Shown: in pieces, positions 18,244-26,089 of the stretch
How positions within the stretch are numbered: position 1 is the stretch's first letter
Layout of the letters: the number at the start of each line of letters is the position of its first letter
NCBI RefSeq assembly: GCF_001418415.1
Contig: NZ_LIQT01000057.1
Coordinates: forward strand, 1 to 45,081
Length of the DNA: 45,081 nt
Direction of reading: 5' to 3'
From: Streptomyces hirsutus
GTDB lineage: Bacteria; Actinomycetota; Actinomycetes; Streptomycetales; Streptomycetaceae
The notes under the pieces: generated by a model
What the model was told of the DNA's origin: nothing
Databases searched by the model: none
The model's input: only the letters and a program-made list of their open reading frames with translations
Translations under genes and position numbers: made by a program

Positions 18244-19326
18244 GTGTGCCGGGACAGTACCGGCTCGGTGCGTTATCGGCGGGCGATGATGCTGCTGGCG
18301 TCCGCCGGCGGAAACCGGGTGCCGGTGATCGCCCGGCTGGTCCAGGCCGACGAGGACACCGTGCGGGAGGTGATTCACCGGTTCAACGAGATCGGTCTGG
18401 CTGCCTGGACCCTCGATGGGCGGGAGGCCGTCCTCCCCCAGGCTCCGCCCGGGGGTACCCCCAGCCTGCTCAGCACTGACGACGAGGACTTCGTCGTGGC
18501 GACGGCCACCACCCGCCCCACCAAGCTCGGGCAGCCCTTCACCCGCTGGTCGATCCGCAAACTCGCCGCCTACCTGCGCCGTGTCCACGGACGCGTCATC
18601 CGCATCGGCCGTGAGGCCTTACGGTGCCTGCTTCTGCGGCGTGGCATCACCTTTCAGCGCACCAAGACCTGGAAGGAGTACCCCGACCCCGAACGCGATG
18701 CCAAGCTCGACCGCATCGAGCAGGTGCTGGACCGCTTCCCGGACCGGGTCTTCGCCTTCGACGAGTTCGGGCCCCTCGGGATCAGGCCCACCGCAGGCTC
18801 CTGCTGGGCGAAGCGGGGCAGGCCCGACCGTCTACCGGCGACCTACCGCCGCACCCACGGCGTCACCTACTTCCACGGCTGCTACTCCGTCGGCGACGAC
18901 CGCCTGTGGGGCGTCAACCGCCGCCGCAAGGGCACCGCCAACAGCCTGGCCGCGCTGCAGTCGATCCGCGCTGCCCGCCCCGACGGCGCCCCGATCTACA
19001 TCATCTTGGACAATCTCTCCGCCCACACCGGCGCGGACATCCGCCGCTGGGCGAAGAAGAACAAGGTCGAGCTGTGCTTCACCCCGACCTACGCCTCATG
19101 GGCCAATCCGATCGAGGCACACTTCGGCCCGCTGCGGCAGTTCACCCTGGCCAACTCCAACTACCCCAACCACGTGGTCCAGACCCGGGCCCTGCACCGC
19201 TATCTGCGCTGGCGCAACGCCAACGCCCGCCGCCCCGACCTGCTCGCCGCCCAGCGCAAGGAGCGCGCCCGCATCCGCAGCGAGAAAGGCATCCGCTGGG
19301 GCGGACGGCCTTTGAAGGCGGCGTAA
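18244..19326 (+). pseudogene. IS630-family transposase, 5'-truncated, with hairpin insertion
   Basis: The 360-residue open frame contains HTH-like repeats (VRYRRAMMLLASAGGN, IARLVQADEDTVREVIHRF) and the DDE catalytic triad: Asp in FAFDEFGP, Asp in IIILDNLSAH, Glu in NPIEAHFG. The family is usually longer at the N-terminus. Between residues about 56 and 76 the sequence leaves the family: the expected LACLDPRWAGGRPRLLS is found in another frame up to GGRP, then a 33-nt GGGGGTACCCCC-containing hairpin follows, after which the original frame resumes. An upstream indel and the insertion cancel each other, so the frame stays open but the linker is foreign. It is probably inactive. Confidence 0.75.
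18433..18465. repeat. Streptomyces GGGGGTACCCCC hairpin repeat unit
   Basis: The segment from CTCCCCCAGGCTCCGCC to GGGGGTACCCCCAGC matches a palindromic repeat I recall as scattered through Streptomyces chromosomes, usually between genes. Here it lies inside the IS630 transposase linker. CCCCC and GGGGG arms can pair in two alternative ways, including the self-complementary GGGGGTACCCCC. Confidence 0.65.
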
Positions 19327-19383
19327 TCAGCCGCGAACAGTGATCTCTGCGGACTCTTTGATCCCGAGCTCGGTCAAGACGTC

Positions 19384-19409
19384 CAGCAGCCGCTCCCAAG
19401 CGGCTGCTG
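19384..19409 (-). terminator. Hairpin terminator after the SMI1/KNR4 gene
   Basis: Arms CAGCAGCCGCT (19384-19394) and AGCGGCTGCTG (19399-19409) are perfectly complementary with a 4-nt loop. They start at the base next to the stop codon of the minus-strand SMI1/KNR4 gene. Confidence 0.65.
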
Positions 19410-20000
19410 TTACCAGGGCTCCCCTGTGGAAGGGTCGAGGCCCGCCTCCCAACGCCGTTGCTGTTCACGCCAGTTGACGAAGGAGGGCTCTCTCGGAAGG
19501 ACGACACTGATCGTCTCCTCCTGGAATTCTTCATCGGTGAGCAGTCTGCGCAGGAACTCCGCCATTCCGAAAGGGTGGACCTGAAAATGGGGATTCGTGT
19601 GCCGCCCGCACACGAGCACGGGCCACAGGTCGGGATCCTCGCCCGTGGTCAGCCAGCAATAGATGTCTGCGCCACTGGTGACGCCCCAAGCCAGGATGGA
19701 GTTCGGGTCCACGTCGAGGGCCGCTCTGCCGCCGAGCATCTCCCAGGTACCGCGGGCGTTCGCCGTCTCCTGCCGTAGGCCGGAGCCGTCCGAATAGGCA
19801 TCGGGCCGCGGACCCGGCAGCACTATTCCGACTTCCCCACTGAGCTGCCCTGCCCCGTACACCTCCATGAAGGCGACATAGTCGGCCGGAAACCGGGTCC
19901 CCCAGATCTCCTCGACCGCACTCCAGTCGATCCGCTCATCCACGCCGTGCGCCGTCGGCACGACCTGCTCGAGCGCCGCTATCCGAGGGTTCCCGCCCAC
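19410..20000 (-). CDS. SMI1/KNR4 (SUKH) family protein
   Basis: A 196-aa protein. The family core is visible: an early helix (VDWSAVEEIWG pattern), FPADYVAFMEVYGAGQL, then VDPNSILAWGVTSGADIYCWL and WPVLVCGRHTNPHFQVHPFGMAEFLRRLL. SUKH proteins are often immunity proteins to polymorphic toxins but also act in other bacterial contexts. No toxin gene is visible next to it, so it may be an orphan immunity gene. GTG 20000 is chosen because GAAGGAG lies 5 nt upstream; the frame is open to 20036. Confidence 0.8.
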   Translation of the reverse strand: MGGNPRIAALEQVVPTAHGVDERIDWSAVEEIWGTRFPADYVAFMEVYGAGQLSGEVGIVLPGPRPDAYSDGSGLRQETANARGTWEMLGGRAALDVDPNSILAWGVTSGADIYCWLTTGEDPDLWPVLVCGRHTNPHFQVHPFGMAEFLRRLLTDEEFQEETISVVLPREPSFVNWREQQRRWEAGLDPSTGEPW

Positions 20001-20196
20001 TTCCACTCCTTCATGCACACCTTCGAGAAGCCCCAACTTACGCGATCACGCTCCCCGCAGAAGGGGAATGGCCGGCGCTGGCACAAACCTCAACCCGGTG
20101 ACCCATCCCGGTCACAGCACGAGTCGTGGGAGTCGAGTCCGTGAGCCCAGGCCGTGGCTGCTGCAAGGTCGGGGGCAGTGAACACGCACCAAGACG

Positions 20197-20229
20197 CCCG
20201 GACGGGGGCCGTCGCGCTCCCCGTCCGGG
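20197..20229. terminator. Hairpin terminator downstream of the lasso-peptide operon
   Basis: CCCGGACGGGG (20197-20207) pairs perfectly with CCCCGTCCGGG (20219-20229) around an 11-nt loop. It lies 28 nt past the stop of the minus-strand methyltransferase gene, which ends the cluster. The rest of 20001-20256 has no supported gene. Confidence 0.6.
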
Positions 20230-20256
20230 TGCCTTGAGTTCGTAGGGCTGCCGGTC

Positions 20257-21267
20257 TTACCGGGTCAGCCGCAGGTCCCACCCTTTCGCGCCGCGGGTCA
20301 GGGCGGCGGTGTAGGCCTCGGGGGCGGGGCGGCCGGCGGACTCCCACGCGGTCAGCCAGTCGCGCAGGACGGCGAGGGACGGGGAGTCGGGGCGGTCGGC
20401 GAGGATCTGGCCGTCCTGCTGGAGGACGGCGGCTGTGGAGGCGGTGGAGTGCCCGATGGCCCACAGGTCGGGGCTCAGCCCTGCCATGGTGAGCTGCGGG
20501 TCGGCCCGGGCGGCGGCGAACGTGCGCCAGGACGGCCAGTCGAGCCGGCCTCCCTCGTACGGCTCGGTGTACGCGTCCTTGGTCAGCCGGGTGAGCGCGG
20601 TGCGGGCGCCGGTGTTCCAGTGGTCGTCCGCGTCGCGCCAGGCAATGGAGATCCATGAGGGGCTGGGCACTCGGTTCTCCCAGTCCACCCACCGGCCCGG
20701 GAGGTCCAGGTTGTCCTTCGGCGAGGTCGTCGCCTCGATGTAGCCGCCGGTGAATACCGCCTCGACGGCCGGCTCGCCCTCGCGTACGCGGATCTTGGCG
20801 ACGACGGTCATGTTGGGTACGGCCGCGATGGGCAGCGGGGCGACGATCAGGCCGTCGTCGGCGACCTGGTCCACCCATGCCTTGGGCAGCAGGGGCGGGG
20901 TGCACCAGGCCACCATCCGGTCGTACGGGGCCCGCCCCGGGAAGCCGGCGGTGCCGTCGGCAACGTGGCAGCGGATGTTGTGCACGCCGCGCTCGCTGTG
21001 GATCAGGCCCGCCCACCGCACCAGGTAGGCGTCGATGTCCAGGCTGGTGACGTGGCCGGAGTTGCCGACCAGCTCGGAGAGCAGGGCCCCGGAGTAGCCG
21101 GAGCCGGTGCCGAACTCGACGACGTTCATGCCCTCCTGGACGTCGAGCGTGGTGATCTCTCTGTGGATCACGACCGGGTTGGAGCGGTGCGGGGTGACGC
21201 CGCGGCCGTCGTGGTGGGTGTAGTGGCGTTCGGGGACGGCTCGGGTGACATCGGCGACGGCGGTCAC
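20257..21267 (-). CDS. Protein-L-isoaspartate O-methyltransferase (PIMT)-like enzyme of the lasso-peptide cluster
   Basis: A 336-aa SAM-dependent methyltransferase. The N-terminal half is PIMT-like: VPERHYTHHDGRGVTPHRSN, then SAM motif I VVEFGTGSGYSGALL (about 48-62) and acidic LDIDAYLV. Canonical PIMTs are about 210-230 aa; here about 120 extra residues follow. PIMT homologues in lasso-peptide clusters (cellulonodin-2, lihuanodin) methylate a ring aspartate, and the ester collapses to an aspartimide. The precursor has an Asp-Thr pair placed in the predicted ring, so the same reaction is expected. The GTG start at 21267 has GAAGGAG 6 nt upstream. It is the last gene of the operon, 90 nt after the leader peptidase gene. 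Confidence 0.85.
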   Translation of the reverse strand: MTAVADVTRAVPERHYTHHDGRGVTPHRSNPVVIHREITTLDVQEGMNVVEFGTGSGYSGALLSELVGNSGHVTSLDIDAYLVRWAGLIHSERGVHNIRCHVADGTAGFPGRAPYDRMVAWCTPPLLPKAWVDQVADDGLIVAPLPIAAVPNMTVVAKIRVREGEPAVEAVFTGGYIEATTSPKDNLDLPGRWVDWENRVPSPSWISIAWRDADDHWNTGARTALTRLTKDAYTEPYEGGRLDWPSWRTFAAARADPQLTMAGLSPDLWAIGHSTASTAAVLQQDGQILADRPDSPSLAVLRDWLTAWESAGRPAPEAYTAALTRGAKGWDLRLTR

Positions 21268-21357
21268 TGCTCACTCCTTCGAGGGGCGTAAGGGCACTCG
21301 TATGCGACAACCGCTCCGGGCGGGTGAAGGACACGCGCCCGGCGGTTCGTTGGCGGC

Positions 21358-21780
21358 TCAGATCGTCAGGGCGGTGTGGTGGTGCCAGCCGGCGGCGGTG
21401 TACTCGCCCACGGGTCCGTGTCCGGGCAGTTCGGCCCAGGCGTGGTATTCCACCGGCGGCGGGGCGAAGCGGACTCCCAGGCACCAGTCGAGGCGGCGCC
21501 CGAGCAGGGCGGCGGCGAACACGGCGCCGAGGGAGGTCTCCATACAGGCCGCCCGCCCGGGCCACCAGCGGGCTGTGTGCCGTACGGCGCCGACGAGGGC
21601 ATTGGCCTGGGCAAGGTCGAGCTCACGCCGACCGACGCGGCGGGCAAGGCGGGCGGCGGAGATCGTGTGCCGGAACGGCAGCCGCAGCAGCGTCAGGGCG
21701 AGCGCGAGGCCGACCGCGGCGGCCAGGCGCTCACCGTAGGTGCCGGTACGGACGGTGGAGTACGCCTCCATACTGGTCAT
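21358..21780 (-). CDS. Lasso-peptide leader peptidase (B2, transglutaminase-like cysteine protease)
   Basis: A 140-aa protein of the lasso peptide B2/McjB C-terminal family. The catalytic cysteine is in RAACMETSLGA (Cys79) and the histidine in VEYHAWAEL (His113); the acidic third member is probably near GEY (about 125-127). It should cut the precursor after Leu28 of the leader, freeing Gly1 of the core for cyclisation. ATG 21780 overlaps the stop of the RRE gene by ATGA, indicating translational coupling. In actinobacteria the RRE and peptidase are separate proteins, as here. Confidence 0.88.
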   Translation of the reverse strand: MTSMEAYSTVRTGTYGERLAAAVGLALALTLLRLPFRHTISAARLARRVGRRELDLAQANALVGAVRHTARWWPGRAACMETSLGAVFAAALLGRRLDWCLGVRFAPPPVEYHAWAELPGHGPVGEYTAAGWHHHTALTI

Positions 21781-22082
21781 GACCGCCACCCCTTCCACCA
21801 GCGGCAGGACTGCCGGGCCGGTTCGGGGCCGTCGTGGGCGAGGCCCTGGGCGGTGAGCGTCTCGACGACCGTGTGGACGTCGGCGGCAGACTGCCCGGCG
21901 GGGATGCCGTACCGCTCGGCGAAGCGGTCGGCGGCCTCCTCCTCGCTGGTGGAGGCGACCAGGAGCATCACGGCGGCTGCCGCGGTCGGCGTCAGGTAGG
22001 ACCAGCGACCGGTGCGCTCGCTGAGGATCGCGCCGCCCTCGTCCGTGAGTACCGGGTGGGTGCGCTCACGCAGCCTCCACAC
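21777..22082 (-). CDS. Lasso-peptide RiPP recognition element (B1, PqqD-like)
   Basis: A 101-aa PqqD-family protein. The sequence HPVLTDEGGAILSERTGRW followed by SYLTPTAAAAVMLLVASTS and an AADVHTVVETLTAQGL helix fits the winged-helix RRE that binds the precursor leader and presents it to the peptidase. The GTG start at 22082 overlaps the end of the cyclase gene by 17 nt; GGAGGAGG lies 9 nt upstream. It likely recognises the YQAP segment of the leader. Confidence 0.85.
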   Translation of the reverse strand: MWRLRERTHPVLTDEGGAILSERTGRWSYLTPTAAAAVMLLVASTSEEEAADRFAERYGIPAGQSAADVHTVVETLTAQGLAHDGPEPARQSCRWWKGWRS

Positions 22083-23904
22083 GGGGTGCCACCTCCTCCC
22101 ACCATGGCGAGGCGGAGGCGGCGTGCTGCCGCAGCCAGACCTCGGCGGCCACCACCAGGTGTAGGGCGCCCTGGGCGGTGGGCTGCCCGGTGGCGGCCCG
22201 GGCGAGCGCGTCGGCGACCGGTGCTTCGGTGACGAGCCCGAGCGCGGCGAGCTGCGACGACGGGCCCAGCAGGCCCTTGAGGACGGGCCCGTTGTCGCGC
22301 AGGCCCGTGTACGCGAGAGCGTTGAATCCGCCCTTGGTGGTGCGGGCGAGGACGAAGTCGGGCAGGACACCGCTGCCGGCGAACGCTGCGTCCAGCAGCG
22401 GCTTGTACGTGCCGGGAGCGCCGCGCTCGTCGGCGGGGACGGCGAGGCAGGCCCGGATCACCTCGTTGTCCAGGAACGGGGCGGCCAGCTCGATGCCGTG
22501 CCCGGCCAGCGCGAGGGTCCGCCACCCGGCGGTGTTCGCGCCGACCCGGGCGAGGTCCTGCCGGTCGGACCATTCCGCCAGCCGGGCCGGCGCGTCGGTG
22601 AGCATGCCCGCGGCCTCGTCCAGGGCGGCGGAGAGCATCAGGCGGGCGCCGTGGGTCATCCAGTCCGCCGAGGCCAGCAGCGGGGTCCAGGCAAGCGGGC
22701 GCTGGGCCTGGGGAATCCAGTCCCGCGCGGGCCGGCGCAGGTCGGCGGCCGTCTGGCACCAGGCCCCGGTCAGGTCGGTGCGCGAGGCCGGGCGGACGCG
22801 GGCGAGCACGGTGAAGGCGGAGGTGTGCCGGAGGCGGGCGTGGGCGAGGGCGTGTTGCAAAGCCCGGCGGTGGCGCCGCTCGCGCAGCAGGTCCGCGAGG
22901 TACGACGAGGGGGCGGAGAGCACGGCGTCCCCGGCCGCGCCGGTGAAGTGCACCCCCGGCCCCGGGGTGTGGGCGGCGACCGTGTCCAGGACGGCCCGCT
23001 TGATGGAGGCGGTGACCACGTACGCGTTCGGAGCATCGGTCATCGGCAGCCCGGACAGGTCGTCAAGGCCCGCGTAGTACACGGTGCCGGCAGCGCCGGG
23101 GACCGTATGGTGGGCCAGGTTCGGCACGGTGGCCGCAGTGCGGAGCGCGAACGCGAGGTCGTCGTCACGCAGGCGTGCGTCGGCGAACGTCACCGTGGCC
23201 ACCGGCACGCGCTGGGCGGCAAGGCAGGCGAGCGTGGTGGAGTCCAGCCCCGCCAGGTCCGCGCTGACCGGCCGGCCGTCGACCCGGGCGGCGACCGCCT
23301 CGGCGAGCGCGGCCCGTACCACTGGGGCCTGCTGTCGCAGGTCGACCCGCGGGTAGGTGACCGGCTCGTACCTCTCCACCGCCGCCCCGTCGGGGCTGAG
23401 CAGCAGCAGATGCCCGCCGGGCACCCGCTTCACGTCGCGGAACAGGCTCCGGCCGGCGAGCACGTCGGGCTGCCCGAACGCCAGGTGGGCGGCAAGCGCG
23501 GTGACGTCGACCGGCGCACCGTCCAGCGCCGCGAGTGCGGACGCGGCGGTCGCCCACCAGGTACCGGCCGCGTCGGTGCGGTAGTACACCGGGTGCTGCC
23601 CGGCCAGGTCGCCGAGGACGGTGAGGGTCTCGCCGCTGCGGGCGATGACGAGGTACGAGCCGGGCCAACGCGTCAGCGCCCGCCAGCCCTTGGCCCGTAC
23701 GACCGGCAGCGCGCCCTGGAGCTGGGCGTCGTCCGCGCCGCACTCGCCGATCACCGCCAGCCCTACGGGTCCTTCCCCGACGGCGCGGACCCGCGCCGTG
23801 GCCCACCCGCACGTCCACGTGTCATCCAGGCCGGTCACCACCCGGCCCCCAGCGGGCCGCCGGTCACTCCCGGCGGTCCCGTACCACCCCGCGCTCCACC
23901 TCAT
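22066..23904 (-). CDS. Lasso-peptide cyclase (asparagine-synthetase-like, C protein)
   Basis: A 612-aa homologue of McjC/LarC-type cyclases. The N-terminal third is glutamine-amidotransferase-like but lacks the catalytic cysteine at the start. The synthetase part has the ATP-pyrophosphatase loop SADLAGLDSTTL (about 214-225) and a later segment KPLLDAAFAG...LPDFVLARTTKGGF typical of asparagine-synthetase homologues. The enzyme should adenylate an aspartate side chain of the core and form the isopeptide bond with the N-terminal glycine. ATG 23904 has GGGAGAGG upstream; a TTG precedes it in frame. It lies 154 nt after the precursor gene, and the two should be co-transcribed. Confidence 0.88.
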   Translation of the reverse strand: MRWSAGWYGTAGSDRRPAGGRVVTGLDDTWTCGWATARVRAVGEGPVGLAVIGECGADDAQLQGALPVVRAKGWRALTRWPGSYLVIARSGETLTVLGDLAGQHPVYYRTDAAGTWWATAASALAALDGAPVDVTALAAHLAFGQPDVLAGRSLFRDVKRVPGGHLLLLSPDGAAVERYEPVTYPRVDLRQQAPVVRAALAEAVAARVDGRPVSADLAGLDSTTLACLAAQRVPVATVTFADARLRDDDLAFALRTAATVPNLAHHTVPGAAGTVYYAGLDDLSGLPMTDAPNAYVVTASIKRAVLDTVAAHTPGPGVHFTGAAGDAVLSAPSSYLADLLRERRHRRALQHALAHARLRHTSAFTVLARVRPASRTDLTGAWCQTAADLRRPARDWIPQAQRPLAWTPLLASADWMTHGARLMLSAALDEAAGMLTDAPARLAEWSDRQDLARVGANTAGWRTLALAGHGIELAAPFLDNEVIRACLAVPADERGAPGTYKPLLDAAFAGSGVLPDFVLARTTKGGFNALAYTGLRDNGPVLKGLLGPSSQLAALGLVTEAPVADALARAATGQPTAQGALHLVVAAEVWLRQHAASASPWWEEVAPRVEAA

Positions 23905-24058
23905 CAATGCCCTCTCCCTTCTTCATGTACGTGTCGAAAGGCGAAGGCGCCGGGCCGCCGCTCCGTGCCCAGCACGAGAGCGGACAGCCCGGCGCCTCCT
24001 TACTGCCGGGACCAGGGCGTGACACTCGATTCCCCGCCCAGCCCCGGCCGTTCGCGGC

Positions 24059-24193
24059 TCAGGCGTTCTTGTACTCGGTGTCGTCGGCGGTGTCGAAGTT
24101 GTTGGTGCCCAGCGTCACCGTGACGACGACGCCGGCGTCCAGCACGACCGGGGCCTGGTAGACGGGGGTGACCTGAGTGGTGGAGTGGTCCAT
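24059..24193 (-). CDS. Lasso-peptide precursor
   Basis: A 44-aa peptide starting MDHSTTQVTPVYQAPVVLDA. The leader (1-28) has the YxxP recognition motif (Tyr12-Gln-Ala-Pro15) and a threonine at the penultimate position (Thr27-Leu28), both hallmarks of lasso leaders. The predicted core (29-44) is GTNNFDTADDTEYKNA. A nine-residue ring from Gly1 to Asp9 would leave a seven-residue tail. Asp6-Thr7 lies inside the ring, the expected substrate for the clustered PIMT. By hand the monoisotopic mass is 1756.72 Da for the lasso and 1738.71 Da with aspartimide. ATG 24193 is chosen for the AAGGG 9 nt upstream; an in-frame ATG also exists 9 nt earlier. Confidence 0.88.
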   Translation of the reverse strand: MDHSTTQVTPVYQAPVVLDAGVVVTVTLGTNNFDTADDTEYKNA

Positions 24194-24278
24194 GACGAAC
24201 ATCCCTTCGCTCGCTGCCCGACGGCCGTCCCGCCGGGCTGTTACCAACAGTCAACGCGCAGACACGATTCGTGGATAG

Positions 24279-24297
24279 CTGCCAGAATGTCTGCCAG
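24279..24297. promoter_or_regulatory. Direct repeat CTGCCAG in the divergent promoter region
   Basis: CTGCCAG occurs at 24279-24285 and 24291-24297, a 12-bp period close to one helical turn. It lies midway between the divergent regulator gene (start 24343) and the precursor gene (start 24193). It could be a binding site for that regulator. A TTGACT box faces the precursor (minus strand, about 24255) but lacks a good -10. Confidence 0.35.
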
Positions 24298-24342
24298 CTG
24301 TAGGCCATTTGTGAACCAGCACAACCGACGATCGGGCCGCAC

Positions 24343-25617
24343 ATGACCATCGGGGAGCGCATCCGCGCCGCACGCGAAGCACGGCGCCCCAGGTGCAGCC
24401 AGGACAAGCTCGCGGACGAGCTGTCGGTGGCGCGCTGGGGAAAGACCGGGTTCCTCGACCGGCAGCAGGTCTACCGGTGGGAGAAGGGGTTACGTGTTCC
24501 CCGGGTGTGGCTGCCGTTCATCGAACAGGTCCTCAACATCGATCTTTCCGGGGACAATGGGGGCCAGTTCGCCGATACCGTGACCTCGGTCATGCTCTTG
24601 GGAGGCAGCGACGTGGACCGACGGCAGTTCCTCGCGGCATCTGCCGCTGTCGGCCTGGCCGCGCTCGACCTTCCCGACGTCGAGGCCGTCACCCGCCGCG
24701 CGAACCGGACCGGCCCCGTCGCGGTCGGCATGGGCGAGGTCACCGCGGTCCGCACAATGGCCACCACCCTCGGCGATGCCGCATCCGAGCTCGGCGGCGG
24801 TCACGCCCGCCACCTCGCCGTGCGGTACCTGACCGTGGACGTCAAGCGGTGGCTGGATGGCCGCTACACGGAGAAGACCGGGCGGGAACTGTTCGCCGCC
24901 ACCAGCGAGCTGGTGCACCTGATCGGCTGGATGGCCCGCGACGAGGGCAATCAGGGCCTGAGCCAGAAGTACCACCTGCACAGTTACCGGCTCGCCGCCG
25001 AGGCCGGCGAGAACGAACTCGCCGCGACTGCCCTGCGGGGCCTGGTGGACCAGGCCATCGACCTCGGGCACATCCCCACCGCCGTACGGCTCGCCGAGGC
25101 ATGCGAGCAGCGCGGCCGCGGGCTCAGCAACCCCAAGGCACTGGCGTACTACCGCAACACCTTCGCACGCGCTGCGGCCGCCGACGGCGACCACACCACC
25201 GCCGCGAAGTTGCTCACCTCCGCGCAGATCGCGATCGAGCAGGCCCCGGCCCTGCCGGGCCAGTCGTGGGCGAGCCACTACAGCCACGGCCGGTGGGCGC
25301 ACGAGTCCGGCATGATCCAAGCCAAGCTCGGCGACCTCGCCGCCGCCGAGGAACACCTCCATCTCGCCCTGGACATCCACGGCCTCGACCGCAAGCGCAC
25401 CCGGGCGATCGTGCTCGCCGACCTCGGCCACGTCCAGCTCAAGCGCGGCAACACCGAGACGGCCCTGGCCACCTGGAACGAGTTTCTCGACTGCGCCGAC
25501 GGCGTCCAGTCCGTCCGCATCAACGACGGCCTGACCAACATCGTCGCCCGCCTCTCCGCTGTCCCCGACAGCCCGGCCGCCGCCGAGCTCGGCGAGCGCA
25601 TCGCCGCCCGCGCGTGA
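24343..25617 (+). CDS. XRE-type HTH regulator with TPR-like C-terminus
   Basis: A 424-aa protein. An N-terminal HTH (about 1-62) reads MTIGERIRAAREARRP, then QDKLADELSV and DRQQVYRWEKGLRVP, typical of XRE regulators. Residues about 87-105 (DRRQFLAASAAVGLAAL) look like a twin-arginine-type segment; this is common within such cytosolic regulators and is not taken as an export signal. The rest consists of helical TPR-like repeats (for example LAEACEQRGRGLSNPKALAYYR, LGDLAAAEEHLHLALDIH). It is divergent from the lasso operon with 149 bp between starts, so it probably controls that operon. Confidence 0.75.
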   Translation: MTIGERIRAAREARRPRCSQDKLADELSVARWGKTGFLDRQQVYRWEKGLRVPRVWLPFIEQVLNIDLSGDNGGQFADTVTSVMLLGGSDVDRRQFLAASAAVGLAALDLPDVEAVTRRANRTGPVAVGMGEVTAVRTMATTLGDAASELGGGHARHLAVRYLTVDVKRWLDGRYTEKTGRELFAATSELVHLIGWMARDEGNQGLSQKYHLHSYRLAAEAGENELAATALRGLVDQAIDLGHIPTAVRLAEACEQRGRGLSNPKALAYYRNTFARAAAADGDHTTAAKLLTSAQIAIEQAPALPGQSWASHYSHGRWAHESGMIQAKLGDLAAAEEHLHLALDIHGLDRKRTRAIVLADLGHVQLKRGNTETALATWNEFLDCADGVQSVRINDGLTNIVARLSAVPDSPAAAELGERIAARA

Positions 25618-25800
25618 GGCGCCCGCCTGGCCCTGCTGTTCGTCTCGCAGTGCCTGGACGTCTGGGGCCACCCGTACGACAGCGACGTCAACGAGACGCC
25701 GACCCTGATCACCGCCGAGCTGTGCGCCGACGCCGTACGGCACGGGCGGGTCCCCGGCCGGGACTTCCACGTCCGGCTCACCACCACGGCAAGCGGTAAT
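25618..25800 (+). pseudogene. Fragment of an HATPase_c_2 ATP-binding protein
   Basis: Frame 1 reads ARLALLFVSQCLDVWGHPYD, then TLITAELCADAVRHGRVPGRDFHVRLTTTASGN. It parallels residues about 25-80 of the intact family member at 65-529, including the N-box ELCxxAVRHG. The N-terminus and the ATP-lid half are missing. It begins right after the regulator's stop codon. Confidence 0.7.
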
Positions 25801-26032
25801 CGGCTGCGCCCCGAAGGTCCGCGCCGCCGCCGTCGTCAACGACGAGGCCAACTTCGGCATCGTCTTCGACAAGAAGTTCGAGGAGAACATGATGGACCAC
25901 GTGTCCACCATCGACACCCTCGGCAAGCGCTACTTCGGCGCAGACCGCGAGTTCAAGTCCAACCTGGACCGCAGCGCTCGCCGCGCGGCCTGGCGAATGA
26001 TCCGCAGCGAGGAAGGTCTGGACGACTTCTGA
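25801..26032 (+). pseudogene. Possible C-terminal fragment of a type I restriction R subunit (HsdR)
   Basis: Frame 2 reads APKVRAAAVVNDEANFGIVF, then DKKFEENMMDHVSTIDTLGK and FGADREFKSNLDRSARRAAW, ending EGLDDF and a stop at 26030-26032. The helical, charged pattern resembles C-terminal segments of HsdR-like helicase-nucleases, but the match is from memory and tentative. It has no start of its own. It is joined directly to the ATP-binding protein fragment in another frame, so a deletion junction lies near 25800. Confidence 0.4.
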
Positions 26033-26039
26033 GGCAGAC

Positions 26040-26069
26040 GGAGGGGCCCGGCACGCGCCGGGCCCCTCC
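26040..26069 (+). terminator. Hairpin terminator
   Basis: A 13-bp perfect stem GGAGGGGCCCGGC (26040-26052) and GCCGGGCCCCTCC (26057-26069) with a 4-nt loop, 8 nt after the stop of the HsdR-like fragment. Confidence 0.7.
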
Positions 26070-26089
26070 GTTCATGCATCCGCCGCCGG

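Larger units (their letters stand above)
18241..19340 (+). mobile_element. Degenerate IS630-family insertion sequence
   Basis: It holds the transposase gene at 18244-19326 and begins immediately after CTAG at the end of the FG-GAP gene. The 5' end appears truncated because the transposase lacks its usual first helices, and I could not identify matching terminal inverted repeats. Boundaries are approximate. Confidence 0.6.

Noticed and set aside
16546..18588. 680-codon minus-strand frame over the FG-GAP gene
   Set aside because: Valine/arginine/glycine-rich shadow of the calcium-loop repeats on the other strand.
20090..20256. Small minus-strand protein with VFTAPDLAAATAWA near the lasso cluster
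   Set aside because: No start, no ribosome-binding site, and it overlaps the terminator hairpin.
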